Positions 63,500 to 64,000 of a DNA stretch of 64,000 bases are shown piece after piece. The stretch's first letter is position 1. The number at the start of each line of letters is the position of its first letter. A program made the position numbers and the translations under genes. Source of the DNA: Aquarana catesbeiana (Eukaryota; Chordata; Amphibia; Anura; Ranidae); contig NC_133328.1 in assembly GCF_042186555.1 (NCBI RefSeq), forward strand, positions 62,520,685-62,584,684, read 5' to 3'. The notes below the pieces were generated by a model. The model was given only the letters and a program-made list of their open reading frames with translations, did no database searches and was not told the DNA's origin.

Positions 63500-63870
63500 C
63501 AATGCAGCAAATCAACAGAATTATCTTTCTGGCCCATAAATCATCTATAGCCAGTCACTACCAGGAACAGGGCTTTAAGCTCTTATCCAGGTGGTACAGG
63601 GTCCCAGCCCTAAATTCTATCCGCAAATTTCTAAGCTTTGTAGGTGCTGTAACAAAGAGCCTGGGACACTCCTTCATATCTTCTGGCAGTGCCCTGTACT
63701 TAACCAGTTTTGGAAGGAGGTGGGGTACGTGATTAAGCAACTGACATCTGTTGATTGACCCCTTGGGATACCTTCTGAACATCTAAACTTGGTACCCCTA
63801 TGTCGATACAAAAAATCTTTGACAGTACACTTGGTGAATGCTGCCTGGGCTTGCATCCTCAACCTTTGAA
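63500..63870 (+). pseudogene. L1 ORF2 C-terminal fragment
   Basis: After a trace with QGFKLLSRWYRVPAL, a frame change leads to KLCRCCNKEPGTLLHIFWQC and PVLNQFWKEVGYVIKQLTS. That is the zinc-knuckle-like end of L1 ORF2 (compare CWRC...HIWWEC at 16020 and CWRCGF...HIFWDC at 31930). The rest to the window end shows only stops and weak similarity. A separate L1 insertion, heavily decayed. Confidence 0.7.
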
Positions 63871-64000
63871 AGTGTACTACTATCCCAACTTTAAAACACT
63901 GGTTTTAAAGAATTTACGAAATTAGGACATTGGAAAACATGATAGCATCTCTCTGTGGAAGAGAGGATCAGTTCAGGGAAACATGTTCCCCATGGACAGC

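Noticed and set aside
1..64000. tRNA or rRNA genes
   Set aside because: I looked for tRNA box A/B-like words and conserved rRNA stretches and saw none that hold together. A covariance scan would be decisive.

Overview
The window looks like an intergenic, repeat-saturated stretch of a large vertebrate genome, most likely an amphibian and probably a ranid frog. The evidence is introns with GT/AG borders inside transposon genes, poly-A-tailed L1 copies, and the mix of piggyBac, Harbinger, hAT, Penelope, DIRS-like tyrosine-recombinase and L1/Tx1-type elements. The species call is inference. I found no convincing host gene. The only host-like coding signal is a 93-bp exon-like unit present twice near 30.8 and 33.4 kb.

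Layout. 1-1636: terminal part of a PIF/Harbinger element, cut by the window edge. 1640-13146: old dispersed repeats carrying a 1.45-kb palindromic, non-coding element (3128-11556, 16-bp target duplication). Each arm of that palindrome holds a hammerhead-ribozyme-like motif, and its left arm is split by a 7-kb piggyBac element with a dead transposase. 13212-30637: one L1-type retrotransposon on the minus strand. It is interrupted by a hAT-type element (itself carrying a piggyBac-type MITE), by an 8.5-kb Penelope-like element (PLE) and by a small MITE. The PLE sits in codons of the L1 endonuclease. It has the tandem layout of one 5752-bp unit plus a 5'-truncated copy, intact RT and GIY-YIG domains, and two hammerhead-like motifs exactly one unit apart.

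30638-37516: a 5'-truncated L1, a Harbinger-type MITE, a piggyBac-type MITE, duplicated exon-like segments and a minisatellite field. 37517-43827: a second piggyBac element with an uninterrupted 639-aa transposase. 43828-56571: a decayed DNA-transposon-like gene encoding a D-A-T-G type nuclease-like core, a C48 (Ulp1-like) protease domain and a PHD finger. It is split by a 7.3-kb Harbinger element (44752-52083) that has an accessory MADF gene, an open Myb-like gene and a broken HARBI1-type transposase. 56572-64000: a 142-bp satellite with a hAT MITE in it, GA-rich and CTGACCCC-type simple repeats, a DIRS/Ngaro-like tyrosine-recombinase fragment with its terminal repeats, and an L1 3' fragment.

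The genes work as separate selfish elements rather than as a pathway. What links them is a readable order of insertion: target duplications and pre-insertion sequences for many events are all inside the window. The most interesting items are the two ribozyme-bearing elements and the DDE-like/C48/PHD gene. All family assignments rest on motifs read by eye, with no database search.
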